Of a stretch of 64,000 nucleotides of DNA, positions 42,626 through 50,055 are shown in pieces. The DNA comes from JAJDTQ01 sp963422385. Its GTDB lineage: Bacteria > Desulfobacterota > Binatia > UBA9968 > JAJDTQ01. Each line of letters starts with the position of its first letter. The stretch's first letter is position 1. The translations under genes and the position numbers were made by a program. The stretch lies in contig OY729432.1 of assembly GCA_963422385.1 (NCBI GenBank), positions 1,426,001 through 1,490,000 on the forward strand, given 5' to 3'. The notes beneath the pieces are model-generated. The model made no database searches. It was given only the letters and a program-made list of their open reading frames with translations, and was not told the origin of the DNA.

Positions 42626-43822
42626 ATGTTGCGCTATTTTACGGCAGGAGAGTCCCACGGCCCGTGCCTCACCACCATCATCGAGGGGGTGCCGGCGGGA
42701 TTCGATATCGACATCGAGAAGGTCGATCACGATCTCTGGCGCCGCCAGCAGGGCTACGGCCGGGGCGGCCGGATGCTCATCGAGAAGGATGAGGTGCAGG
42801 TACGGTCGGGTCTTCGATGGGGAAAGACTCTGGGCTCGCCGATCAGCTTCGGCATCGACAACCGCGACTGGAAGAACTGGACCAGGAAGATGTCGCCCTA
42901 CGCGGAGGACACGGGCCAGGCCATAGCGGTCAAGAAGCCCCGTCCGGGCCACGCGGACCTCACCGGGGTCTTCAAGTACGGTCATTCGGACATCCGCAAC
43001 ATCCTCGAGCGCGCCAGCGCCCGCGAAACCGTGTCACGGGTGGCGGTGGGCTCGTTCTGCAAGCAGCTTGTGGAACCGTTCTCGGTCAAGGTGCGGGGTT
43101 ACCTTCGCTCCCTCGGCGGCATCGAGGCGGACGTGGACGGGAAGAGCTACGATGAGATCTTCGAGCTGGCGGAGAACTCCCCCGTGCGCATGGCGGATAC
43201 GGAGGCCGAGAAAAAGGCTATCGATCTCATCGACGCGTGCAAGAAGGATGGCGACACCTTGGGCGGCGTCTTCGAGGTGGTGGCCACCGGGGTGCCGCCG
43301 GGTCTGGGAAGCCACGTGCATTGGGACCGGAAGCTGGACGGTCGGCTGGCCCAGAGCCTCATGAGCATACAGGCCATGAAGGGGGTGGAGATCGGCCGCG
43401 GCTTCGACATGGCTCGGCGGCGAGGGTCGGAGGTGCACGACGAGATATTCTACGAGCCGCGGCACATGATCTCCGACACCAAGCCGCGCATGCAGCCCAC
43501 CGACTTCTATCGCGGCAGCAACAATTCGGGCGGCCTCGAAGGCGGTATGACCACCGGCGCTCCGTTGATCGTCCGGGTTGCCATGAAGCCGATTTCCACT
43601 CTCATGAGCCCGCTTCAGTCGGTGAATCTCGACACCAAACAGCCAGAAGATGCATCGGTGGAGCGCTCGGACGTCTGCTCCGCGCCGGCCGCGGCGGTCA
43701 TCGGCGAGGCCATCGTGTCGTTCGAGCTGGCGCGGGCGTTCCTGGAGAAGTTCGGCGGGGACTCGTTGGCTGAAATCACCCGCAACTATGACGGCTACCT
43801 GGACCAGATCAAGAGCCTCTGA
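42626..43822 (+). CDS. aroC: Chorismate synthase
   Basis: Makes chorismate from 5-enolpyruvylshikimate-3-phosphate using reduced FMN, the last shikimate step. The 398-residue product begins LRYFTAGESHGPCLTTIIEG with the conserved His. Then come RQQGYGRGGRM, KKPRPGHADLTG with YGHSDIRNILERASARET, and the C-terminal RSDVCSAPAAAVIGEAIVSF. ATG 42626 matches the family start; ATG 42617 three codons earlier is possible, and the longer frame encodes the repeat. It heads a run aroC-aroK-aroB-aroQ. Confidence 0.97.
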   Translation: MLRYFTAGESHGPCLTTIIEGVPAGFDIDIEKVDHDLWRRQQGYGRGGRMLIEKDEVQVRSGLRWGKTLGSPISFGIDNRDWKNWTRKMSPYAEDTGQAIAVKKPRPGHADLTGVFKYGHSDIRNILERASARETVSRVAVGSFCKQLVEPFSVKVRGYLRSLGGIEADVDGKSYDEIFELAENSPVRMADTEAEKKAIDLIDACKKDGDTLGGVFEVVATGVPPGLGSHVHWDRKLDGRLAQSLMSIQAMKGVEIGRGFDMARRRGSEVHDEIFYEPRHMISDTKPRMQPTDFYRGSNNSGGLEGGMTTGAPLIVRVAMKPISTLMSPLQSVNLDTKQPEDASVERSDVCSAPAAAVIGEAIVSFELARAFLEKFGGDSLAEITRNYDGYLDQIKSL

Positions 43823-43861
43823 GGCCCGGTCCAAGTCAGTGTCCCGTCGCGTGGGCGGGAC

Positions 43862-44380
43862 ATGACAACCGACGACGCGAACATCGCGTTGACGGGTTTC
43901 ATGGCGGCCGGCAAGACCGTGGTGGGCCGGAGGCTGGCGCAGGTCCTGGGTTGGTCGTTCCTGGACCTGGACGCCGTCATCGAGGCGGGCGAGGGGCTCG
44001 CCGTTCGTGAGATTTTCGCGAGCCGCGGGGAGCCTTACTTCCGGGGACGCGAGAAGGCGGCCCTCGGGCAGGTGCTGAACGGAGCCGAACAGGTCATCGC
44101 CTTGGGCGGGGGCGCGGTGGTGGACGGCGACAACCTGAGGCTGCTCAAGGAGCGCAGCCTCCTCATCTGGCTCAAGGTGTCGCCCCGGACGGTCCTCAAC
44201 CGGACCGGAGGGAGCGGCGACCGCCCGTTGCTGCAAGGGCCCGACAGGCTCAAGCGGATCCGGGAGCTTTCGGAGCAGCGGAAAGGCATCTATGCCGAGG
44301 CCCACCTCACGGTGGAAACCGATGATCTGACCGTGGATCAAGTGGTGCAGCGTATCCAACAGCAGCTATGCAGACCGTAA
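43862..44380 (+). CDS. aroK: Shikimate kinase
   Basis: Phosphorylates shikimate at O3. The 172-residue P-loop protein has Walker A GFMAAGKTVVGRRLA at about residues 12-26, DLDAVIEAGEGLAVREIFAS with the substrate-binding Asp, GEPYFRGREKAAL with Arg, ALGGGAVV, and the lid region NRTGGSGDRPLLQG with the catalytic Arg. It follows aroC by 39 bases and overlaps aroB by 13. Confidence 0.95.
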   Translation: MTTDDANIALTGFMAAGKTVVGRRLAQVLGWSFLDLDAVIEAGEGLAVREIFASRGEPYFRGREKAALGQVLNGAEQVIALGGGAVVDGDNLRLLKERSLLIWLKVSPRTVLNRTGGSGDRPLLQGPDRLKRIRELSEQRKGIYAEAHLTVETDDLTVDQVVQRIQQQLCRP

Positions 44381-45450
44381 GCGTCAATCTGGGACAGCGA
44401 TCGTATGCCATCGAGTTGGGCGAGGGGCACCTTTCCCGCGTGGGCGAAATCCTGAAGGCCCGGGGAATTGGCGGCCGCGTCGGCATCGTATCGAACCCGC
44501 CGGTGGCGGACCTCTATGGCGAGGAGGTCCGAGAGTCCCTCCGGCGCGCGGGCTACGAGACCGCGCTGGTGTTGATCCCGGAGGGCGAGGCGCACAAGGA
44601 TGCGGCGTCCCTAGGGTTGATCCATGATGCGCTGGTGGAACACCGCTTCGACCGGAGCGCGACGCTGATCGCCTTGGGCGGAGGGGTCATCGGCGATGTG
44701 ACCGGGTTCGCCGCGGCCACGTTTCTGCGCGGCATCGGCTACGTTCAGATCCCGACGACCCTGCTGGCGCAGGTGGACGCGAGTGTAGGCGGGAAAACCG
44801 CGGTCAACCATCGCCAGGGCAAGAACCTCATCGGCGCCTTCCACCAGCCGCGGCTGGTGGTCATCGACTTGAACACGCTGCGTACGCTGCCGCCACGCGA
44901 ATTCGCAGCGGGGATGGCCGAGGTGATCAAGCACGGTATCATCAAGGACGCCGGGTTCTTCGGGTTCCTGGAAGAGCGGATGGACTCGCTGCTGAGCCTG
45001 GACGCCACGGCCGTCGAGAGCGCCGTCGCAGCCTCATGCCGGATCAAGGCCGCGGTGGTGGAACAGGACGAGCGGGAGGACGACCGCCGGGCCATCCTCA
45101 ACTTCGGTCACACCATCGGCCACGCGCTGGAGTCCTTTACCGGCTACGAGCGCTTCCTCCACGGCGAGGCGGTGGCCATCGGGATGATCCAGGCGGCGGT
45201 CCTGTCGGCGGGCCGGGGCCTGTGCAGCGCCGCCACGCTGGGGCGCATCGAAGCGCTGGTGCGGAGGGCGGGCCTGCCGTGGCGTATCCCCGGCGACATC
45301 GCCCTGGAGGACCTTGTGGCAGGCATGGCCCTGGACAAGAAGTCGCAGGCCGGCAAGATCAGGTTCGTGCTGTGCGAAGGCATCGGCAGGACCCGCTTCC
45401 AATGGTTCTCACCAACCGAAATCGTAAGGGATCTGGCGCCCGGCCCGTGA
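44368..45450 (+). CDS. aroB: 3-dehydroquinate synthase
   Basis: Zinc- and NAD-dependent cyclisation of DAHP to 3-dehydroquinate. The 360-residue product has the NAD-binding stretch with EGEAHKD, LIALGGGVIGDVTGFAAATF, RGIGYVQIPTTLLAQVDASV, GGKTAVNHRQGKNLIGAFHQ and the metal ligands Glu (GMAEVIKHGII), His (NFGHTIGHALE) and His (FLHGEAVAIGM). Complete. It overlaps aroK by 13 bases and precedes aroQ by 23, so translation is probably coupled. Confidence 0.97.
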   Translation: MQTVSVNLGQRSYAIELGEGHLSRVGEILKARGIGGRVGIVSNPPVADLYGEEVRESLRRAGYETALVLIPEGEAHKDAASLGLIHDALVEHRFDRSATLIALGGGVIGDVTGFAAATFLRGIGYVQIPTTLLAQVDASVGGKTAVNHRQGKNLIGAFHQPRLVVIDLNTLRTLPPREFAAGMAEVIKHGIIKDAGFFGFLEERMDSLLSLDATAVESAVAASCRIKAAVVEQDEREDDRRAILNFGHTIGHALESFTGYERFLHGEAVAIGMIQAAVLSAGRGLCSAATLGRIEALVRRAGLPWRIPGDIALEDLVAGMALDKKSQAGKIRFVLCEGIGRTRFQWFSPTEIVRDLAPGP

Positions 45451-45473
45451 TCCGATGACAAGAGCCTGCGACC

Positions 45474-45926
45474 ATGTCCGACATGAAGATACTGGTCCTC
45501 CACGGACCCAACCTGAACCTGCTCGGCTCCCGGGAGCCGGAGATCTACGGCCACGACACCCTCGCCGACATCGACGCCCGCTTGGGCTCGCTGGCCGCGG
45601 AGCTGGGGGTGGCGGTGGAGGCGCGCCAGTCCAATCATGAAGGCGAGCTGGTCACCTGGGTCCAGCAAGCCGGCGCAGAGGGATTCCGCGCCGTAATCAT
45701 CAACGCCGGCGCGTACACCCATACGAGCGTGGCGTTGCGGGACGCCCTGGCCGCCAGCGGGCTCCCGGTCATCGAGGTCCACCTGTCCAACATCTACAAG
45801 CGCGAAGAGTTCCGGAGAACGTCCCTGATCGCGGATGTTGCCGTGGGTCAGATCGCGGGATTCGGTCCCCGGAGCTATCTTCTGGCGCTGCGGGTCGCGG
45901 CCGAATCCGGCTCCGCAATGAAATAG
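45474..45926 (+). CDS. aroQ: 3-dehydroquinate dehydratase, type II
   Basis: Dehydrates 3-dehydroquinate in the shikimate pathway as a dodecamer. The 150-residue product has LVLHGPNLNLLGSREPEIYG with catalytic Tyr and Arg, RQSNHEGELVTWVQQA, INAGAYTHTSVALRDAL (family usual is INPGAYTHTS, here Pro is Ala) and VIEVHLSNIYKREEFR with the catalytic His. Start ATG 45474, or ATG 45483 three codons on. It is the last gene of the aro run; aroE and aroA are not in the window. Confidence 0.96.
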   Translation: MSDMKILVLHGPNLNLLGSREPEIYGHDTLADIDARLGSLAAELGVAVEARQSNHEGELVTWVQQAGAEGFRAVIINAGAYTHTSVALRDALAASGLPVIEVHLSNIYKREEFRRTSLIADVAVGQIAGFGPRSYLLALRVAAESGSAMK

Positions 45927-45983
45927 TCCGAGGCCGAACGCATCCACCGAGAGGCGGCGCTGCGCCATCGGCGCCGTAACATC

Positions 45984-47192
45984 ATGGCTTTCCCCCTGTT
46001 CATCCTCGCCCTAGTCACCGGTACCCACATCATCGGGGCCTCCGCGCAATACGGCATCAATACCTTCGCGCCGTTCTATCAGCAGGAGCTGGGTCTCACC
46101 CGTGCCCAGGTAGGGCTGTTCTTCACCGCATTCTACATCGGCATGGCCGGCTTCTCGTTCGCCGCGGGATGGTTGAGCGACCGGCTGGGAGTGCGAAGGG
46201 CATCCTTCATCGGTCACGTGTTCGCGGGGACGGCGGTGATCTTCGCTTCGTCGGCGCAGTCCTTCGGCCTGGCCTTCGCGTGCTTTCTTCTGACCGGCCT
46301 CGGTTACAGCTTCCTCAACCCCGCCTCCACCAAAGGAGTGCTGATGTGGTTCCGGCGGCAGCGCGCCACCGCCATGGGTATCAAGCAGACCGGCGTGCCG
46401 GGCGGTGGGGTGCTGACCGCCCTCGTGGGCGCGCCGCTGGCGGCGGTTTTCGGCTGGCGCGCGACGCTCGCGGGTCTCGGTGCGATGAACGTTTTGTTCG
46501 GCGTGGCCTTCCGGTTTCTTTGGCGCGAGCCCCCCGAAGCCGAAGGGCCCGACGGAGGCCGTTCCGAGACGGCCGAACGCCCGAGGCTGCGGATCAGGAG
46601 CCTGCTGGCCTTGAGTTGCGGCACGGCCCTGCTGCTCATCGGGCAGATGTCGCTCCTCACCTATCTACCGTTGTTTCTCAAGGAGAAGCTGGCTTTCTCC
46701 ACGGTCCACGCGAGCCAATGGCTCTCCATCACCCAGAGCGGGGCGGTTCTCGGCCGTGTCGGCTGGGGCACGGTGAGCGACCGGCTTTACGGCGGCAGGC
46801 GCAAGATCGTGCTGGTGCTCATCGGCACGATCTCGGTCCTCTTGTGCGCGGCGTTCAGCACTCTCCACAAGGGGGTCTCGCCGTTCATCCTGGTTCCCTT
46901 GACCTTCTTCGGCGGGTTCACCATGATCGGTTATCAGGGAGTATCGTATTCACTGATCAGCGAGATCGCGGGACAGTCCAGGGCCGGGATGGCCCTGGGC
47001 CTGATGATCACCATCAACGCCATGGGGACCGTGGTCGGCACACCCCTGTTCGGCTACATCGTCGACGCCACCGGTTCCTACGTCGTTGCGTGGCAGGCGC
47101 TGGCGGGCGTGCTGGCGCTGGGGACCTTGAATATCGCCGTATTCGTGTCGGAGTCCCGTGGCAGCGGCGCCGCGGAATCCCGCGCCCGGTAG
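45984..47192 (+). CDS. Major facilitator superfamily transporter
   Basis: A 402-residue inner-membrane protein with twelve hydrophobic helices in two halves. The loop 2-3 motif GWLSDRLGVRRASF and its second-half counterpart GTVSDRLYGGRRKI are typical MFS. The N-terminal half (INTFAPFYQQELGLTRAQVG) resembles the oxalate/formate and monocarboxylate branch, so an organic anion is a possible substrate. It follows aroQ by 57 bases and may be read through from the aro genes, though no functional link is evident. The stop codon abuts a palindromic element that separates it from gyrB. Confidence 0.85.
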   Translation: MAFPLFILALVTGTHIIGASAQYGINTFAPFYQQELGLTRAQVGLFFTAFYIGMAGFSFAAGWLSDRLGVRRASFIGHVFAGTAVIFASSAQSFGLAFACFLLTGLGYSFLNPASTKGVLMWFRRQRATAMGIKQTGVPGGGVLTALVGAPLAAVFGWRATLAGLGAMNVLFGVAFRFLWREPPEAEGPDGGRSETAERPRLRIRSLLALSCGTALLLIGQMSLLTYLPLFLKEKLAFSTVHASQWLSITQSGAVLGRVGWGTVSDRLYGGRRKIVLVLIGTISVLLCAAFSTLHKGVSPFILVPLTFFGGFTMIGYQGVSYSLISEIAGQSRAGMALGLMITINAMGTVVGTPLFGYIVDATGSYVVAWQALAGVLALGTLNIAVFVSESRGSGAAESRAR

Positions 47193-47353
47193 CCTGACCG
47201 AGTAAAGCAGGAATCTACAGCGAGGCATGGAAATGGGTCCATTTGAGGTTGGATTTTCGTCAAATATTCCCGATATTCTCCTCAAATCCGCCCACAAACG
47301 GCCTCCACTTCCATGCCTATCGCTACGATTCGCTTACTCGGTCAGGCTCCTGG
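47192..47353. repeat. Palindromic element flanking gyrBA, copy 1 (long form)
   Basis: The left arm starts GCCTGACCGAGTAA and ends GGCATGG (47192-47232). The right arm is its inverse type, from CCATGCC to ACTCGGTCAGGCTCCTGG (47311-47353). Left and right arms are two recognisable types (one with GAATCTAC, one with GAATCGTAG). The same types make up the copy at 52488, in opposite order, so the copies are inverted. The centre holds about 75 extra bases after AAATGGGTCCATTT. The upstream MFS stop codon touches its left end. No gene inside. Confidence 0.8.
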
Positions 47354-47391
47354 CGGGGGTGCTCGGGCATCTCCGGCGGGCTCCCGGCGAA

Positions 47392-47420
47392 TTGGCATTG
47401 GCGTTCGGAAGTGCTATCAT
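47392..47420 (+). promoter_or_regulatory. Sigma-70-like promoter of gyrB
   Basis: TTGGCA (47392-47397), a 17-base spacer and TATCAT (47415-47420), 73 bases before gyrB. Confidence 0.6.
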
Positions 47421-47493
47421 ACGGAATATTCGGTGTTCTGCCGGGTGCACTTCGTGACTCACAAGCAGTGAAGCGTGGCGAAACCACTATGAC

Positions 47494-49956
47494 ATGATGG
47501 CTTCTTCCGAGTCCGATTACAAAGCTGACAAGATCAAGGTTCTCGAGGGGCTGGAAGCCGTACGGAAGCGCCCCGGCATGTACATCGGAGACACGTCCGA
47601 ACGGGGTCTCCATCATCTGGTCTATGAGATCGTCGACAATTCCATCGACGAATCATTGGCCGGCCAGTGCGACCGCATCCGGATCACCATTCACATCGAT
47701 AACAGCGTCACGGTCGTGGACAACGGCCGCGGCATTCCGGTGGACCTCCATGCCACCGAAAAGCTCCCGGCGGCGGAGGTCGTGCTCACCAAGCTGCACG
47801 CCGGCGGCAAGTTCGACAAGGGCGCCTACAAGGTTTCCGGCGGCCTGCACGGCGTGGGGCTTTCGGTAGTCAACGCCTTGGCGGAGCATCTCGAAGTAGA
47901 GATAAAGCGGGACGGCAAGGTGTACCAGCAGGACTACGAGCGGGGTGTGCCTCTGGCTCCGCTCAAGGAAATGGGCACGTCCACGGAACGGGGGACGCGC
48001 GTTACCTTCAAGCCGGATCCCACCGTATTCGAAACCGTGGACATCAGCTTCGACGTGCTGTCCCAAAGGCTCCGGGAGCTGGCGTTCCTGAACCGGGGTC
48101 TGCGCATCTTCATCGAGGACGAGCGCCACGACAAGAAGCACGAGTTCTATTACGAAGGCGGCATCGTTTCGTTTGTCGAGCACCTGAACCGGGTCAAGAC
48201 CGCGATCCATTCCAAGGTCATCTACCTGCACGGCGATAAGGACGGCACCGACGTAGAGATCGCCCTGCAGTGGAACGACAGCTATACCGAGACGGTCTAT
48301 TCCTTCGCCAACAACATCAACACCGCCGAAGGCGGCACCCATCTGAGCGGCTTCAAGGCGGCATTGACCCGCACCATCAACAACTACGCCGCCGGCTCCA
48401 ACCTGCTCAAGAAGGACGAGGACAACCTGCAGGGGGACGACGTCCGCGAGGGCCTGACCGGGGTCATCAGCGTCAAGGTGCCGGAGCCCCAGTTCGAAGG
48501 CCAGACCAAGACGCGGCTGGGGAACAGCGACGTCAAGGGAATCGTGGAGGCACTGATCAACGAGCGGCTGGCTACCTATTTCGCCGAGCACCCGGGGGAC
48601 GCCAAGAAGATCGCCTCCAAGGGCATCGAGGCCGCCAGGGTCCGCGAGGCCACCCGCAAGGCCAAGGAGCTGGCGCGACGCAAGGGCGCGCTGGACTCCG
48701 CGTCGCTGCCGGGCAAGCTGGCGGATTGCCAGGAACGCGACCCCGCGTTTAGCGAGATCTTCCTGGTGGAGGGCGATTCGGCCGGCGGCTCGGCCAAGCA
48801 GGGGCGCGACCGGCGCAATCAGGCCATCCTTCCGCTCAAGGGCAAGATCCTGAACGTGGAGAAGGCGCGCTTCGACAAGATGCTGTCATCCCAGGAGATC
48901 CGCCTGCTGCTGACGGCTCTGGGCGCGGGCGTCAAGGAGGATTACAACTCGGAGAAGCTCCGCTACCACACGGTCATCATCATGACGGATGCGGACGTGG
49001 ACGGCTCCCACATACGGACGCTGCTGCTGACCTTCTTCTACCGCCAGATCCCGGACCTGGTGGAGAAAGGCTACCTGTACATCGCGCAGCCGCCGCTCTA
49101 CAAGGTCAAGCGGGGCAAGCAGGAACGCTACCTGAAGGATGAGAACAGCCTCGAGGACTACCTTATCGAGAAGGGCACCGAGAACCTGCGGCTACGATCC
49201 GCGGAATCGAACGGCAACGGCAGCAGGGACCGTGGCGGCGAAGTGAGGGGCGCCGCGCTTCAGTCCTTCATCAAGAAGGTGGTGCGGATGGACAAGCTGC
49301 TGCAGCTCATGGCCAGGAAGCACAAGGAGCGCGCCCTGATCGAGGGGCTGTTGCTGCAGCCCGACTTCAACGCGGGACGGCTCAGGGACGAGAAGGAGTT
49401 GGAGGACCTCGCCATTCAACTCGCCTCCTACATCAATCTGCTGGCGCCGGAGGTGGGACCGATGTCCGGCGTGCCCGAGCAAGACCTGGAGCACGATTGC
49501 TGGAAGCTGGTGTGCTCGACCCGCTCCAACGGCAACGGCATCCGTACCGTCATCGACCGGGAGTTCCTTGCCAGCCCCGAGTACCGTGAGCTCAAGCGTG
49601 TCCACGGCGAGTTGCTGGTTTCCGGCCACTCCCCCTTCATTGTGGAGGAAGGCGAGCGTACCAGCGAGTCGCCCCCCCACAAGGAGTTGCGCTCTCACAA
49701 GGCCCTGCTCGAGTTCGTCATGGAGCGGGGCAAGAAGGGACAGTACATTCAGCGGTACAAAGGTCTGGGGGAGATGAACCCGGAGCAGCTTTGGGAGACC
49801 ACCATGGATCCCGAGTCCCGGGTGCTGCTGCAGGTCCGCATCGAGGACGGCGTCGACGCCGACGTTGTCTTCTCCACGCTCATGGGCGACCACGTGGAGC
49901 CCCGCCGGAAGTTCATCGAGGACTACGCTCTGAAGGTGAGGAACCTGGACATTTGA
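47494..49956 (+). CDS. gyrB: DNA gyrase subunit B
   Basis: ATPase subunit of gyrase, 820 residues. It begins KIKVLEGLEAVRKRPGMYIG, with the GHKL ATP site in EIVDNSIDESLAG, TVVDNGRGIPVDLH and GGLHGVGLSVVNAL. The TOPRIM part has FLVEGDSAGGSAKQGRDRR and IMTDADVDGSHIRTLLLTFF with the metal-binding Asp residues. The C-terminal tail that meets GyrA is complete (KGLGEMNPEQLWETTMDPES, ending KVRNLDI). An extra Ser/Gly/Asn-rich stretch near residue 570 (SNGNGSRDRGG) lies where Gram-negative proteins have an insertion. Two ATG codons in tandem start the gene. gyrA follows after a palindromic repeat. Confidence 0.98.
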   Translation: MMASSESDYKADKIKVLEGLEAVRKRPGMYIGDTSERGLHHLVYEIVDNSIDESLAGQCDRIRITIHIDNSVTVVDNGRGIPVDLHATEKLPAAEVVLTKLHAGGKFDKGAYKVSGGLHGVGLSVVNALAEHLEVEIKRDGKVYQQDYERGVPLAPLKEMGTSTERGTRVTFKPDPTVFETVDISFDVLSQRLRELAFLNRGLRIFIEDERHDKKHEFYYEGGIVSFVEHLNRVKTAIHSKVIYLHGDKDGTDVEIALQWNDSYTETVYSFANNINTAEGGTHLSGFKAALTRTINNYAAGSNLLKKDEDNLQGDDVREGLTGVISVKVPEPQFEGQTKTRLGNSDVKGIVEALINERLATYFAEHPGDAKKIASKGIEAARVREATRKAKELARRKGALDSASLPGKLADCQERDPAFSEIFLVEGDSAGGSAKQGRDRRNQAILPLKGKILNVEKARFDKMLSSQEIRLLLTALGAGVKEDYNSEKLRYHTVIIMTDADVDGSHIRTLLLTFFYRQIPDLVEKGYLYIAQPPLYKVKRGKQERYLKDENSLEDYLIEKGTENLRLRSAESNGNGSRDRGGEVRGAALQSFIKKVVRMDKLLQLMARKHKERALIEGLLLQPDFNAGRLRDEKELEDLAIQLASYINLLAPEVGPMSGVPEQDLEHDCWKLVCSTRSNGNGIRTVIDREFLASPEYRELKRVHGELLVSGHSPFIVEEGERTSESPPHKELRSHKALLEFVMERGKKGQYIQRYKGLGEMNPEQLWETTMDPESRVLLQVRIEDGVDADVVFSTLMGDHVEPRRKFIEDYALKVRNLDI

Positions 49957-49984
49957 TGTCCCGTCCTCGCAGGGTCATGAGGCA

Positions 49985-50007
49985 CGGGCGGGTTTGAAAC
50001 CCGCCCG
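49985..50007. repeat. GGGCGGGTTTGAAACCCG-type palindrome, copy 3 (gyrB-gyrA)
   Basis: CGGGCGGGTTTGAAACCCGC and the following CCG form a near-perfect 23-bp palindrome in the gyrB-gyrA spacer, related to copies at 38134 and 40555. Confidence 0.8.
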
Positions 50008-50055
50008 CCCGCGTGCGTGTCGTCGCGCCCTGCCGACAACGAACAGCCCCGTTTC

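Noticed and set aside
50017..50055. GTG 50017 as the gyrA start
   Set aside because: It lies within a few bases of a palindromic repeat, has no ribosome site and adds residues not typical of GyrA; kept only as an alternative.
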